Shown piece by piece: positions 12,756 to 21,595 of a stretch of 23,603 bases of DNA. Under the pieces are notes generated by a model. The model was not told where the DNA came from, did not search any database, and was given only the letters and a program-made list of their open reading frames with translations. This DNA comes from a virus: positions 1-23,603 of the IMG/VR virus record IMGVR_UViG_3300004461_000415; one strand, given 5' to 3'. The position numbers and the translations under genes were made by a program. Position 1 is the stretch's first letter. The number at the start of each line of letters is the position of its first letter.

Positions 12756-12838
12756 ATCAATGTTTAACGATGCTCACATTCATGAAAGAGAAGAACGAAG
12801 TGGAAGCACAACAAATAAAAAATAAACAAAGAAGATGA
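12572..12838 (+). CDS. -1 frame extension of the tail chaperone (GT-like)
   Basis: This frame is open to TGA at 12836-12838 but has no usable start until very late. It encodes a protein-like segment FGKKWGWYSSIYALAKGDIE, then LDQCLTMLTFMKEKNEVEA, resembling the conserved WGW-containing half of Bacteroidota phage tail chaperones. It can be reached from the 12099 gene by a -1 shift at T_TTT_TTT (12572-12578) or at A_AAA_AAT (12671-12677). The second site would join the frames directly before WGW. Its TGA overlaps the next ATG (ATGA, 12835-12838), good evidence that ribosomes terminate here. A -1 programmed shift is conserved in tail chaperones (lambda G/GT). Confidence 0.75.
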   Translation, partial: FFFAKFRLGVTERYEQLFTGGNGETTTLSAGFGKKWGWYSSIYALAKGDIERFEGVTSLELDQCLTMLTFMKEKNEVEAQQIKNKQRR

Positions 12839-13314
12839 GCCAAGGAATCAGAGGTTTTTATCAAGTAACTAAAACACTAGAAGATCAATTACTTCTAGAT
12901 GTAAACTGTAAAACTGTTACCACAGGTGACATATCAAATGTCAACTTGAACAAGCAGGATATCTTCCCCTTGTCGCATATCTTGATAAATAGTGTGACAC
13001 AAAGTGATGACAATGGAAGTGGTTTATACACCTTTAACATTAGCATCCTTTCAATGGACATTGTAGATCAAAGCAAAGAACCAACAACAGATATCTTCAG
13101 AGGTAACGACAATACTCAAGATATTCTAAACACACAAATGTCTGTGAGCAACAAGGTAATCCAACTAATGAGGGGAGGCACTTTGTTTCAGAATATGTAC
13201 CAAGTAAGGGGAGATGCTACATTTGAATTTTTTACTGAGAGATTCGAAAACGAATTAGCAGGAGTAACGGCAACTTTCAACCTAACCATCTACAACGATA
13301 TATACATTTGTTAA
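12835..13314 (+). CDS. Virion or tail completion protein (159 aa)
   Basis: Starts MSQGIRGFYQVTKTLEDQLL. A run NVNLNKQDIFPLSHILINSV, NTQDILNTQMSVSNKVIQL and a C-terminus FENELAGVTATFNLTIYNDIYIC resemble a conserved protein of flavobacterial phages. Size and position between the chaperone and a gp10-like gene suit a tail terminator or neck protein; this is inferred. Coupled by ATGA to the frameshifted chaperone and by TAATG to the next gene. Confidence 0.65.
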   Translation: MSQGIRGFYQVTKTLEDQLLLDVNCKTVTTGDISNVNLNKQDIFPLSHILINSVTQSDDNGSGLYTFNISILSMDIVDQSKEPTTDIFRGNDNTQDILNTQMSVSNKVIQLMRGGTLFQNMYQVRGDATFEFFTERFENELAGVTATFNLTIYNDIYIC

Positions 13315-13844
13315 TGGATTATCTAGAATTAAATAAAGCATTAAATGGTTTTGGCAAATATGTCATTCAACAATCAAGATCAAACTTGACAAAGGGAAAA
13401 AAGAACTCTACAAGTGATTTGTACAATTCTTTAAAGTATGACATAACCGAAGAACAAGGTAATTTTCTTTTAGATTTTCTGATGGAAGATTATGGTGATT
13501 TTGTAGATCAAGGTGTAAGAGGTGCAGGTAGTAGTTCAAATAATAGAACATCACCATTTAAGTTTGGTAGTGGTACAGGCAAAAAAGGAGGCTTAACCAA
13601 AGGCATTGAGAAGTGGATTAAGCAAAAACCCATTAAACAATGGAAGGATAAAAAGACAGGCAAATTCCTATCTTATAAATCAATGAAATTCTTGATTGCT
13701 AGGAGTATATACAACAAGGGAACTAAACCAAGTCTGTTCTTCACAAAGCCTTTCTACTCTGCTTTTAAACGCTTACCTATTGAGATAGTAAAGGCATTTA
13801 AATTAGACATTGAAAAAGCAATAGTTCTAGGAATAAAAAAATAA
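13314..13844 (+). CDS. HK97 gp10-like head-tail or tail completion protein
   Basis: 176 aa, basic. The segment YGDFVDQGVRG followed by a glycine/serine linker, GIEKWIKQKPIKQW, then the C-terminal KGTKPSLFFTKPF is the layout of HK97 gp10-like and tail-completion proteins. ATG 13314 shares a base with the upstream TAA (TAATG) and is preferred over the TTG two codons earlier. It probably acts at the head-tail junction. Confidence 0.65.
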   Translation: MDYLELNKALNGFGKYVIQQSRSNLTKGKKNSTSDLYNSLKYDITEEQGNFLLDFLMEDYGDFVDQGVRGAGSSSNNRTSPFKFGSGTGKKGGLTKGIEKWIKQKPIKQWKDKKTGKFLSYKSMKFLIARSIYNKGTKPSLFFTKPFYSAFKRLPIEIVKAFKLDIEKAIVLGIKK

Positions 13845-13846
13845 TT

Positions 13847-14833
13847 ATGTCAAATATATTAGTACGATCACCAAGATTCCAAACCTATACAATGGGTTCA
13901 TCATCCAACAGTATAAAATTAGAACTTTATGTTGCAGGTGTTTTGAGATACACTATTATTAAAAATGCTGCACCTAGTAGTTTTGTTACTTTTGAAATTG
14001 CTGAATTAATCAGAGATTATATTATTCAAACTTTTGATGGAAATTATACAACTGCAACTGTATCAACTGCATCTTCAAATGTAAATCAGTACACAGGACA
14101 AAATGCTACAGGAACAACGCAGGGAGCAGTTCAAATAGTAGATCATACTGCCTTCAATGGTTACGGAACATTCATGGAAGGAGCAAATCCAACAATAACT
14201 TCTCCTTTGTGGATGGTTTCAAAAGATGTGATTAAAAATGGTTACTATGTTTATTATCCTTTAAACACAAGTGGAAAGATTCCAATCATAACAAGTACAG
14301 GAAGTGTTAGTTATAAGACATTTGCAACAGATGCCACAACTGCAACTCTTACAGGTGCTGACACAATGAACATTGTTAGGATTGATTGCACTAAATACGG
14401 AGATGGTAAAAAAATTACATTCGTGAATAAGTTTGGAGCGTTACAAGATTTGTGGTTCTCTTTAAAAAGTGTGAAAGCAACAGAATCATCAAGGGAAACA
14501 TATAACTCAAATACAATAAGTACATCAAGCGGATCGGCTACATACTCAGTAAACGCACCAACCAAAAGTGTATTTAATAAAACTGCAAAGCAAAAAATAA
14601 CATTAAGTAGTGGGTATTATCCCGAAGGTGCTAATCCTTATTTTGAGGAATTGCTTTTATCTGATCAAGTATGGTTGACACAACCCGATCCCTACGATCC
14701 CTCCACAGAACAAGTTGTACCTGTGATTATTACAACATCTTCATTCACATATAAGACTAGCCTAAACGATAGGTTAATTGATTATGTGATGGAATTTGAA
14801 ATGGCATTTGATTACATAAATAATGTTAGATAA
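13847..14833 (+). CDS. Structural protein, probably tail (328 aa)
   Basis: Rich in T, S, N and Y, beta-strand-like throughout. It has a conserved-looking core ITFVNKFGALQDLWFSLKS (about 190-208) and a C-terminus LNDRLIDYVMEFEMAFDYI. Similar proteins sit between the neck and baseplate genes of flavobacterial phages; a distal-tail, baseplate or fibre-attachment role is likely. No catalytic motif seen. The TAA overlaps the next ATG (TAATG). Confidence 0.65.
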   Translation: MSNILVRSPRFQTYTMGSSSNSIKLELYVAGVLRYTIIKNAAPSSFVTFEIAELIRDYIIQTFDGNYTTATVSTASSNVNQYTGQNATGTTQGAVQIVDHTAFNGYGTFMEGANPTITSPLWMVSKDVIKNGYYVYYPLNTSGKIPIITSTGSVSYKTFATDATTATLTGADTMNIVRIDCTKYGDGKKITFVNKFGALQDLWFSLKSVKATESSRETYNSNTISTSSGSATYSVNAPTKSVFNKTAKQKITLSSGYYPEGANPYFEELLLSDQVWLTQPDPYDPSTEQVVPVIITTSSFTYKTSLNDRLIDYVMEFEMAFDYINNVR

Positions 14834-16992
14834 TGCAGAAGGTTCAGATATATGTTGATTCAACAAGACTTGATTTATTCAAAGATGAAACAATCACTTT
14901 AACGCAATCTTTAAAAAACGTTAAACAGGTTGATAAAATATTCACAGAATTTACTCAAACCTTTTCAGTTCCTGCATCACCAACAAATAATATTTTATTT
15001 CAACATTATTATAACTTTGACATAGTAGGGGGTTTTGATGCTAGAAGAAAAGAACCTGCATCTATTGAGTTAAATTATATTCCTTTTAAAAAGGGGTTGA
15101 TTCGTTTAGATGGTGTTGATCTTAAAGATAATAAAGCCTATGCTTATAGAATTACATTTTTTGGTGAAACCATAAACTTAAAAGATGTTCTTGGAAGTGA
15201 TCAATTAGATAATCTTGATTTAACTGCTTATGATTTAACCTATGACTACGACACAGTAAGAGGTAAGATGAATGTTGACACAACTTCTAACGATGTTGTT
15301 GTGCCTTTAATAACGCATACTTCTCCATTGCTTTATGATTCGGGTTCACAAATAGCAGGTTCAAATAATATGTTTTACAACCCATCTACAAATCAAGGTG
15401 TTTTGTGGAGTGAATTAAAATACGCATTAAGAATATCCAAAATAGTTGATGCAATTCAAACTAAATATTTAACTCCTTTAGGTATTAGTTTTTCAGATGA
15501 TTTTTTCAATGCAACAAATGAAGATTATTATGGATTATTTATGTGGTTGCACAGAAAGGTGGGGAATGTTATTCCCGAATCACAAAATGTAAACGAATAT
15601 AATTTACCAATTTCTACTTGGGTGTATCAAGGTGCAGGAACACCAACCTTGCAAATGAATAGTGGAACAACTTTGCAAATATCATCTCTTTATGGGACAA
15701 ATAAACCTGCTAGTTGGATTTATGAATTTAGTGTAAGTTTAACACCTGTTGATACAAATCACGAATACAGATTTGAAATTAGACAAGGAGGATCATCTTG
15801 GTATAATTCGGGAATTGTTACAGGAAACTTAAATGTTACCATTAACGATCTACCCACAGACGTAACTTCAAGCCAATATACATTTGTTATTACATCACAA
15901 GAAAGTACTTTACAATTTAGTGATGTGTCATTAACTACTGAAGGATATTATACACCTTATGGTAGTACATCAACAGTAACTTATGAAGATGATTGGAGTG
16001 CTACCTCCACAGGTAATATAGGTATTAGCGTTAATTTTGATTTTTTAATAAATGAACAAATTCCCGAACAGAAAATCATTGATTTCTTAACAGGATTATT
16101 TAAAACTTTTAACCTAGTTGCATATTATCAAGATTCAAAAATAGTTGTTCAAACCTATGATGATTATTTTGCTAGTTTAGATGAAGGTTTATGGCAACAA
16201 CAACAAGAAGAATGGCAAGATGAATTAAGAAAATGGAATGAAATAGGAAGTGGAATTATAGGTAGATATTCCATTGATGAATTTATGGATGTTAATTCTA
16301 GTCAAATAAATGTTGGATTACCTTATAAACAAATTGATTTTAAATACGAAGGTACAGGTTCATTTCTTGCTCAACAATTTAACCAAATGAATAATCTTGT
16401 TTGGGGTGAGTTAAGATTTACCTTAAATAATCAAATCTATGATGCACCTAGTGAAACCTATGAAGTAAAAATTCCTTTTGAACATATGTTATTCGAAAGG
16501 TTAATAAATCAAAATAGTGGATCAAATACTAATTTGATGTATGGGTATTCAGTAAATGAAACACAACAACCTTATATTGGTAAACCTTTAATTTTTTACC
16601 CATTAAGACAAAGTCAATTAGCACAAGTTTCTGTTCGTGACACATCAGAACACGATCCATTAAGTTCAGTAATACTTCCTTCAAATAGTGTTTCTCTTTA
16701 TTCAAGTATAAGCACAAGTAATATCAATTTCAATTTAGAAATAAATGAATTTAGTCAAGACACATCTTTTTCTAATACACTTTTTGAAAAGTATTATAAT
16801 AATTTTATTTCTGAATCTTTCAACACAAAAAGAAGATTGATAAGAGTAAAGGCATATTTACCATTGAACATTTTGTACAACTTAAAATTGAACAATGTGA
16901 TTGAAATTAATAATCAAGATTATAAAATAAATTCAATGACAACTAATTTTCAAACAGGAGAAACAAGTTTTGAATTAATAAACATAGTATGA
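14833..16992 (+). CDS. Large tail/baseplate protein (719 aa)
   Basis: The N-terminal part reads VQIYVDSTRLDLFKDETITL, then FTEFTQTFSVPASPTNNILF and FKKGLIRLDGVDLKDNKAYA. These are features I associate with a conserved baseplate/tail-tip protein of Bacteroidota phages. The middle is a beta-rich, S/T/N-rich stretch like a carbohydrate-binding or jelly-roll insert. The C-terminus (LKLNNVIEINNQDYKINSMT) looks like a baseplate hub strand pattern. It probably forms part of the tail tip and host recognition. It ends in an ATGA overlap. Confidence 0.7.
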   Translation: MQKVQIYVDSTRLDLFKDETITLTQSLKNVKQVDKIFTEFTQTFSVPASPTNNILFQHYYNFDIVGGFDARRKEPASIELNYIPFKKGLIRLDGVDLKDNKAYAYRITFFGETINLKDVLGSDQLDNLDLTAYDLTYDYDTVRGKMNVDTTSNDVVVPLITHTSPLLYDSGSQIAGSNNMFYNPSTNQGVLWSELKYALRISKIVDAIQTKYLTPLGISFSDDFFNATNEDYYGLFMWLHRKVGNVIPESQNVNEYNLPISTWVYQGAGTPTLQMNSGTTLQISSLYGTNKPASWIYEFSVSLTPVDTNHEYRFEIRQGGSSWYNSGIVTGNLNVTINDLPTDVTSSQYTFVITSQESTLQFSDVSLTTEGYYTPYGSTSTVTYEDDWSATSTGNIGISVNFDFLINEQIPEQKIIDFLTGLFKTFNLVAYYQDSKIVVQTYDDYFASLDEGLWQQQQEEWQDELRKWNEIGSGIIGRYSIDEFMDVNSSQINVGLPYKQIDFKYEGTGSFLAQQFNQMNNLVWGELRFTLNNQIYDAPSETYEVKIPFEHMLFERLINQNSGSNTNLMYGYSVNETQQPYIGKPLIFYPLRQSQLAQVSVRDTSEHDPLSSVILPSNSVSLYSSISTSNINFNLEINEFSQDTSFSNTLFEKYYNNFISESFNTKRRLIRVKAYLPLNILYNLKLNNVIEINNQDYKINSMTTNFQTGETSFELINIV

Positions 16993-17135
16993 TCAAGATG
17001 ATACTTAAAATGCTAGAAATAGCAGATGGACAAACAGAGAATATTAAAATAGCACAAGGCAAATATCTATATCCAAAAACATTTAAAGGTGCTTGGAAAG
17101 GTTTTAAAAATGAAGTAAGATGGCAGAAAAAATAA
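16989..17135 (+). CDS. Small basic protein (48 aa) before the tape measure gene
   Basis: MIKMILKMLEIADGQTENIK, then YPKTFKGAWKGFKNEVRWQK: basic, with an N-terminal amphipathic helix. It is coupled to the baseplate-like gene by ATGA and overlaps the tape measure start by 16 bp, filling the only gap between the two. Function unknown; a tail-tip accessory role is possible from location only. Confidence 0.5.
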   Translation: MIKMILKMLEIADGQTENIKIAQGKYLYPKTFKGAWKGFKNEVRWQKK

Positions 17136-18892
17136 CAGTAGGTTTAGAGGTTGACAGTAAAAAAGCGGAAAAGAATGTTGACAATCTAACCGATGGAATA
17201 AAAGATTTAACCAAGGTTGTTGAAAAAGGTAATGAGCAAACTGCAGCAGGGTTAAAAAGCATTGAAGAAACATCTAAATCAACAGGTGAAGGTGTTAAGG
17301 GAATAGGCAATGCCATAAAAGCAGCAGGTGTAGGATTGTTTCTAGTTGCCTTAGAAAGCATGAAAGAATTATTCATGCAAAATCAAGTGATTGCCGATGG
17401 GGTAAGTAGTGCCTTTGAAGGATTGGCTTTGGTGTTTAACGATGTCTTTGGATTATTGACAGGTGGATTACAGAGTGTTGAAAAAATCGGAAATGCCTTC
17501 GATAAGTACTTCGGCAAACCAATAGAAACTGCGGTTAAATCATTTGAGAAATTTGGTGATGCGTTCAGCAAGATATTCGGTGGTGATTTTAGTGGTGCAT
17601 TAGATGATATTAATCTTGGAATGACAGGATTACAAGCAGCCATTTCTCAAACAGGAGATGGATTTGCAGAGGCAACATCAGATGCAGTAGATTATGTTGT
17701 TGAAATAAAAGAGGCAGCAGTTGCCAATGTTCAACTTGCTAAATCAGCAGAAATAGCAGAAGCCACAAATGCAGGATTGCTTGAAAAGTACGATAGACAA
17801 GCAGAGCAACAAAGACAAATCAGAGATGAGGAAAGAAACTCTATTGAGGATCGTATTGCAGCCAATAATAAACTAGGTGAAGTTCTAGAAGAACAGAATA
17901 CTGTAATGCTTAAAAACGCAAATATCTCTTTAAGAGCAGCACAGATTGCCTTTGACAAAAACAAATCAACAGAGAATGAGGTTGCTTTAATTACTGCAAA
18001 GAATGAAGTGATGGCAGTAGAGGCTACTGTTGAAGGTTTTAGATCAGAACAAAAAGCAAATGATCTAGCACTTGACAGGGAAAGAATTGAACTAATAAAT
18101 ACTGAAAAAGAATCTGTTTCTACTTTAGGGTTTGAAAAAAGAAAATTTGATGCAGAGCAAGAAGAAAGTGATATACTTAGAATTGAGAAACTAAGAAAAA
18201 TAAATGAAGAAGAAAAAATAGCACAAGAAACAAGGCTACAAGGAATTATAGATGAGGCTAATATTGGAACACAAGCAAGAGTGGATGCAGAGATTGCTTT
18301 AAATGAATTTCTAGAAGGTAACTATCAAGAGAGAATAAACTTAGACACAGAATTAAAAGATGCAGAACAGGCGAATTTAGATGCAAGGCTATCTGCTCAA
18401 TTAACTTATGTAAATGCATTGGGTGGAGTAACTGATGCATTAGGAGGATTATTTAAACAAGGATCAAAAGAAGCAAAGATAGCAGCGTTAACAAGTATTG
18501 CTATTAATACTGCAACAGGATTCATTCAAGGATTAGATATTGCTCAAAAAGGCGCACAAGCAACAGGAGCGGCTGCACCATTTGCCTTTCCTATTTTTTA
18601 TGCCACACAAGTTGCTGCGGTTTTATCTGCTGCATCAAGAGCAAAAGGGATATTATCATCTTCAAATTCATCAAGCGGATCATCTGTAAGTGGAATATCA
18701 ACATCAACATCTCCAAGTGCAACGCAATTTGAATCACAAGCACCTGCATTTAACATAGTAGGACAAAGCGGAGTAAATCAAATAGCAGATGTTGTAGCAT
18801 CACAAGCACCTGTTAAAGCGTATGTAGTTGCAAACGATGTAACAACTGCACAAAGCCTTGAGAGAAACATTGTGGAAGGAGCAACATTATAG
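17120..18892 (+). CDS. Tail tape measure protein
   Basis: 590 aa. N-terminal helices (KAEKNVDNLTDGIKDLTKVV), hydrophobic helices near 65-80 (AGVGLFLVALESM) and a long charged coiled coil in the middle (about 195-430). An alanine/glycine-rich hydrophobic segment near 455-500 (AAAPFAFPIFYATQVAAVLS) and a Ser/Gly-rich C-terminal part complete the usual plan. At the usual ~1.5 angstrom per residue it would span roughly 90 nm of tail. It lies at the end of the tail module, followed by a hairpin terminator and a new late element. Confidence 0.85.
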   Translation: MAEKITVGLEVDSKKAEKNVDNLTDGIKDLTKVVEKGNEQTAAGLKSIEETSKSTGEGVKGIGNAIKAAGVGLFLVALESMKELFMQNQVIADGVSSAFEGLALVFNDVFGLLTGGLQSVEKIGNAFDKYFGKPIETAVKSFEKFGDAFSKIFGGDFSGALDDINLGMTGLQAAISQTGDGFAEATSDAVDYVVEIKEAAVANVQLAKSAEIAEATNAGLLEKYDRQAEQQRQIRDEERNSIEDRIAANNKLGEVLEEQNTVMLKNANISLRAAQIAFDKNKSTENEVALITAKNEVMAVEATVEGFRSEQKANDLALDRERIELINTEKESVSTLGFEKRKFDAEQEESDILRIEKLRKINEEEKIAQETRLQGIIDEANIGTQARVDAEIALNEFLEGNYQERINLDTELKDAEQANLDARLSAQLTYVNALGGVTDALGGLFKQGSKEAKIAALTSIAINTATGFIQGLDIAQKGAQATGAAAPFAFPIFYATQVAAVLSAASRAKGILSSSNSSSGSSVSGISTSTSPSATQFESQAPAFNIVGQSGVNQIADVVASQAPVKAYVVANDVTTAQSLERNIVEGATL

Positions 18893-18948
18893 GGTTCGAG
18901 ATTGTACAATAAGGTAACGCTTACTGTTCTGTTATCGAACCTTATTTT
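18893..18948 (+). terminator. Long two-part hairpin / terminator after the tape measure gene
   Basis: GGTTCGA (18893-18899) pairs perfectly with TCGAACC (18935-18941). Inside, ACAATAAG (18906-18913) pairs with CTTACTGT (18920-18927) with one mismatch and a 6 nt loop. TTATTTT follows. It closes the tail operon just before the second late element. Confidence 0.6.
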
Positions 18949-18974
18949 AAAAAACAAAAAACAAGAAAATTAAC

Positions 18975-18990
18975 CGTTATATAAATATGA
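18975..18990 (+). promoter_or_regulatory. Late element CGTTATAT-N3-TATGA, copy 2
   Basis: CGTTATAT AAA TATGA; the ATG (18987) starts the XkdF-like protease gene. It follows the hairpin at 18893-18948, so it lies at a transcription unit boundary. Confidence 0.65.
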
Positions 18991-19883
18991 AAATTGTAGA
19001 ATTAGTTTTGGATGACAATGAAGAGAGTGGTATTGAAGCCATCTCTATTGTTGAATCACCTGCTATTGAATCAGATTTTGTAGCCTTAAAATCAGATGAA
19101 GTAAAACTAGCAGAAGTTGACACAGAGAAAAAAATATTGATGGGTGCTTTGTTAATTCCAAACAAACCCATTTACAGAAAAACAGAAGGTGAAGAATATT
19201 ATATTTATTTCTCAAAGGATACAGTTTTAAAAGCATCCCAAAGATACCTAACAAATGGATATCAAGGTAATTCTACATTAGAGCATTCTGATAACTTACA
19301 AGGATTGACATTAGTTGAAAGTTGGATAGTTGAAGATGATAAGTTTGACAAATCAAGAAAGTATGATATGAATGTTCCAATAGGGACTTGGATGGGTACT
19401 GTAAAAGTAAACAATGAAGAGGTTTGGAATGATTATGTTAAAACAGGAAAAGTAAAAGGATTCAGTATAGAAGGCTTTTTTGCCGATAAAATTAAAGCAT
19501 CAGAAATGAAAAAAGAAGAACAAGAAGCAGATTTATTGCTTAGTAAAATAACAAGCATTGTCAAGGGTGAAAGAGTAGAATTGGGTTTAGTAGATGATTT
19601 AAAAAATCTACAAAAACAATCAAGTAGTGCTTATACTGATTATATTAATGACATGGATGCATCTAAGGGTTTTATGTCTAAAGCAATAGATAAATCAGCA
19701 AAAGCAGCCAAAATGTTAAAAGAAGAAATTAAACTTTATAACAATATAGAAAGCACATATAAGGAACTAGGTATTGATATGCCAAGTGAATTAAAAAAAG
19801 TAACACCAATTCCTGCTCTGCAAATAACAGAAAAAGATTTATCTATGATGCAGTCATTATATAAGCAATTTAAGGTTAAATAA
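18987..19883 (+). CDS. XkdF-like prohead protease with helical C-terminal extension
   Basis: 298 aa. Residues about 1-172 match the XkdF-type (S78-like) phage head maturation protease: LEHSDNLQGLTLVESWIVED, then VPIGTWMGTVKVNNEEVWND and GKVKGFSIEGFF. The likely catalytic His and Ser are in LEHS and GFSIEG. After about residue 180 comes an extra, strongly helical domain (KGERVELGLVDDLKNLQKQS to the end) that resembles the next gene's product. The protease should process scaffold and capsid precursors. Expression starts at a late element. Confidence 0.8.
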   Translation: MKIVELVLDDNEESGIEAISIVESPAIESDFVALKSDEVKLAEVDTEKKILMGALLIPNKPIYRKTEGEEYYIYFSKDTVLKASQRYLTNGYQGNSTLEHSDNLQGLTLVESWIVEDDKFDKSRKYDMNVPIGTWMGTVKVNNEEVWNDYVKTGKVKGFSIEGFFADKIKASEMKKEEQEADLLLSKITSIVKGERVELGLVDDLKNLQKQSSSAYTDYINDMDASKGFMSKAIDKSAKAAKMLKEEIKLYNNIESTYKELGIDMPSELKKVTPIPALQITEKDLSMMQSLYKQFKVK

Positions 19884-19895
19884 AACACAAATAAA

Positions 19896-20285
19896 ATGAA
19901 TAAAAGAGAATTAAGTAAAGTATTCAGCAGACTAGCAAAAGAGGAAGTTAATCTAGGAACTCATAAGGTTGAATTGGCTGCTAGAAAAATTAGTTCAATA
20001 TTATCTGATGCAAATAAATTAGATAATAAAATGAAAGCAATGGAATCTAAAATTGACAAATCATTTTTGCAATATAAAAATAATTATGATGAATGGATTG
20101 GTGGATTAAATGACATAGGATCAAGTGCAGATAAAATAGAGACTGATTTATATAAAGTATTTGATATTGCTAAGGAAATAGGTGTTGATCCTAAATCAAT
20201 AGATGGTTTTTCAAAAACCTCTGATGTAATAACTAAGTTATACAAACTTATCTCATCTTCAAAAAAATTATATCCATCAGTTTAA
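19896..20285 (+). CDS. Helical protein (129 aa), possible paralogue of the protease C-terminal domain
   Basis: Lysine-rich and helical throughout: HKVELAARKISSILSDANKL, NYDEWIGGLNDIGSSADKIE, DIAKEIGVDPKSI, then LYKLISS. The same order of landmarks (VEL, long helices, KELGID/KEIGVD, a final LYK helix) is found in the C-terminal extension of the upstream protease. Function unknown; location suggests a head assembly or internal head protein. Confidence 0.65.
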   Translation: MNKRELSKVFSRLAKEEVNLGTHKVELAARKISSILSDANKLDNKMKAMESKIDKSFLQYKNNYDEWIGGLNDIGSSADKIETDLYKVFDIAKEIGVDPKSIDGFSKTSDVITKLYKLISSSKKLYPSV

Positions 20286-20287
20286 AA

Positions 20288-20509
20288 ATGCAAGGAATTA
20301 AAAGAAAGAATTACATTCCTAATCCTACATCTCCAAGAGGAGGTAGAAGAGCGTGTTTGTGTCCCGATAATACCTATTCAATAAAGTGTTGTGATGGTGA
20401 TAATTGGGCACAAGGCATTGGTGTTATTACAGGAGTGGAAGGTAATTTTTTAACTAAGGAAGATACTGATTTGATTCTTCAAGAGAATAACAATAAAATT
20501 ATAGTATAA
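20288..20509 (+). CDS. Small cysteine-rich protein (73 aa)
   Basis: Sequence PRGGRRACLCPDNTYSIKCC is followed by DGDNWAQGIG, then an aliphatic/acidic C-terminal part. The CLC...CC set could bind a metal ion. It resembles short proteins seen in the head module of flavobacterial phages, function unknown. The TAA overlaps the next ATG (TAATG). Confidence 0.65.
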   Translation: MQGIKRKNYIPNPTSPRGGRRACLCPDNTYSIKCCDGDNWAQGIGVITGVEGNFLTKEDTDLILQENNNKIIV

Positions 20510-20967
20510 TGGCAAATTCTAAAATATCTGCTTTACCAATAGCAACTGCATTACAAGGTGATGAGGCATTTGCATTGGTTCAAAGTGGTACAACCAAAAG
20601 AACTACTTTAAGTGATATAGACAATTACGTTATCGCAACACACATAACTGTGGCAGATGGTACTACTGTAAATTTATCAGATAGCACCTATACTAGTTCT
20701 ACATTAATAAAGTTCACATTTACTGCAACAGGGGGAGTAGAGAATGCAACGGTTAATTTACCCGATGTAAATGGAACAAACACAAACAGATTAATAAAGT
20801 TTATCTCTGACACAACATTTACATCTAATACTAGGGTTAGTTTAACTCCCATTAGTGGAGCAACCATAGACGGTTCATCATCTCCTTATATAATCAACAA
20901 AGAATACGAAGGTGTTCAGTTGTGGAGCGATGGAACAGAGTGGTTCATAGTTCAAAAGAAAGCATGA
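20509..20967 (+). CDS. Head fibre or decoration-like protein (152 aa)
   Basis: Begins MANSKISALPIATALQGDEA with FALVQSGTTKRTTLSDI, the 'KISxL...ALVQxGTTKKxTxxD' opening found on many phage fibre and decoration proteins. The remainder is beta-rich T/S/N sequence ending GVQLWSDGTEWFIVQKKA. Position between the protease and scaffold genes suggests a head surface fibre; tail fibre is the alternative. Confidence 0.65.
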   Translation: MANSKISALPIATALQGDEAFALVQSGTTKRTTLSDIDNYVIATHITVADGTTVNLSDSTYTSSTLIKFTFTATGGVENATVNLPDVNGTNTNRLIKFISDTTFTSNTRVSLTPISGATIDGSSSPYIINKEYEGVQLWSDGTEWFIVQKKA

Positions 20968-20991
20968 AAATGCAAAATAAATTTTAACAAT

Positions 20992-21007
20992 CGTTATATG
21001 AATATGA
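20992..21007 (+). promoter_or_regulatory. Late element CGTTATAT-N3-TATGA, copy 3
   Basis: CGTTATAT GAA TATGA; the ATG (21004) starts the scaffold gene. Only a small GCAT-GAAA-ATGC hairpin (20962-20973) lies between it and the preceding gene. Confidence 0.65.
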
Positions 21008-21594
21008 AATCAAATGAAGTTTTAAACCAAATCAAAACGGTTTTGGGTATTGAGGTTAAACTTGAAACTCAAAAGTTGGAAAATGGTACTGTTTTAGAAG
21101 CAGAATCATTTGAAAAAGGGAGTGATATATTTATCATGACTGATGATGAAAAGGTAGCACTTCCTGTTGGTGAGTATATGCTTGAAGATTCAAGGCTTTT
21201 AGTTGTTGAAGAAGAAGGTAAAATTGCTGATGTTAGAGAAGTGAGTGATGAAGTTCCTCAAAAAGAAGAAACAGAAGATTTAGTTGAAGAAGATTTGACT
21301 GAAGAAAGCCTAGAAGAAGAGGCTGATGTTGCTGATTGGAAAGGAATGGAAATAAGAATTAAAAATCTTGAGGATGCCATTGCGGATTTAAAAGCCGATA
21401 AAATGGAAGCAAGTAAAGTAGAAAAAGAAGTTGAAGAAAAACTTGAAGAAAAACTTTCTGCAGAACCTGCTGCCAAAGCAATCAAGCATAATCCCGAAGG
21501 TGAATCAAGTAAACAAATAAAAATGCACATTTCTCCTAACCGAGTGATGAGTACAAGAGATAGAGTTTTTCAAAAAATATCAAATTTAAAATAA
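21004..21594 (+). CDS. Scaffolding protein
   Basis: 196 aa, very acidic and helical: a small N-terminal domain (LENGTVLEAESFEKGSDIFI, VALPVGEYMLEDSRLLVVEE), a Glu-rich middle (EETEDLVEEDLTEESLEEEA), a coiled coil (RIKNLEDAIADLKADKMEAS) and a basic C-terminal tail (MSTRDRVFQKISNLK). This composition and the position directly before the major capsid gene identify a scaffold. ATG 21004 lies in the conserved late element, so it is preferred over ATG 20998 two codons upstream. Confidence 0.8.
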   Translation: MKSNEVLNQIKTVLGIEVKLETQKLENGTVLEAESFEKGSDIFIMTDDEKVALPVGEYMLEDSRLLVVEEEGKIADVREVSDEVPQKEETEDLVEEDLTEESLEEEADVADWKGMEIRIKNLEDAIADLKADKMEASKVEKEVEEKLEEKLSAEPAAKAIKHNPEGESSKQIKMHISPNRVMSTRDRVFQKISNLK

Positions 21595-21595
21595 A

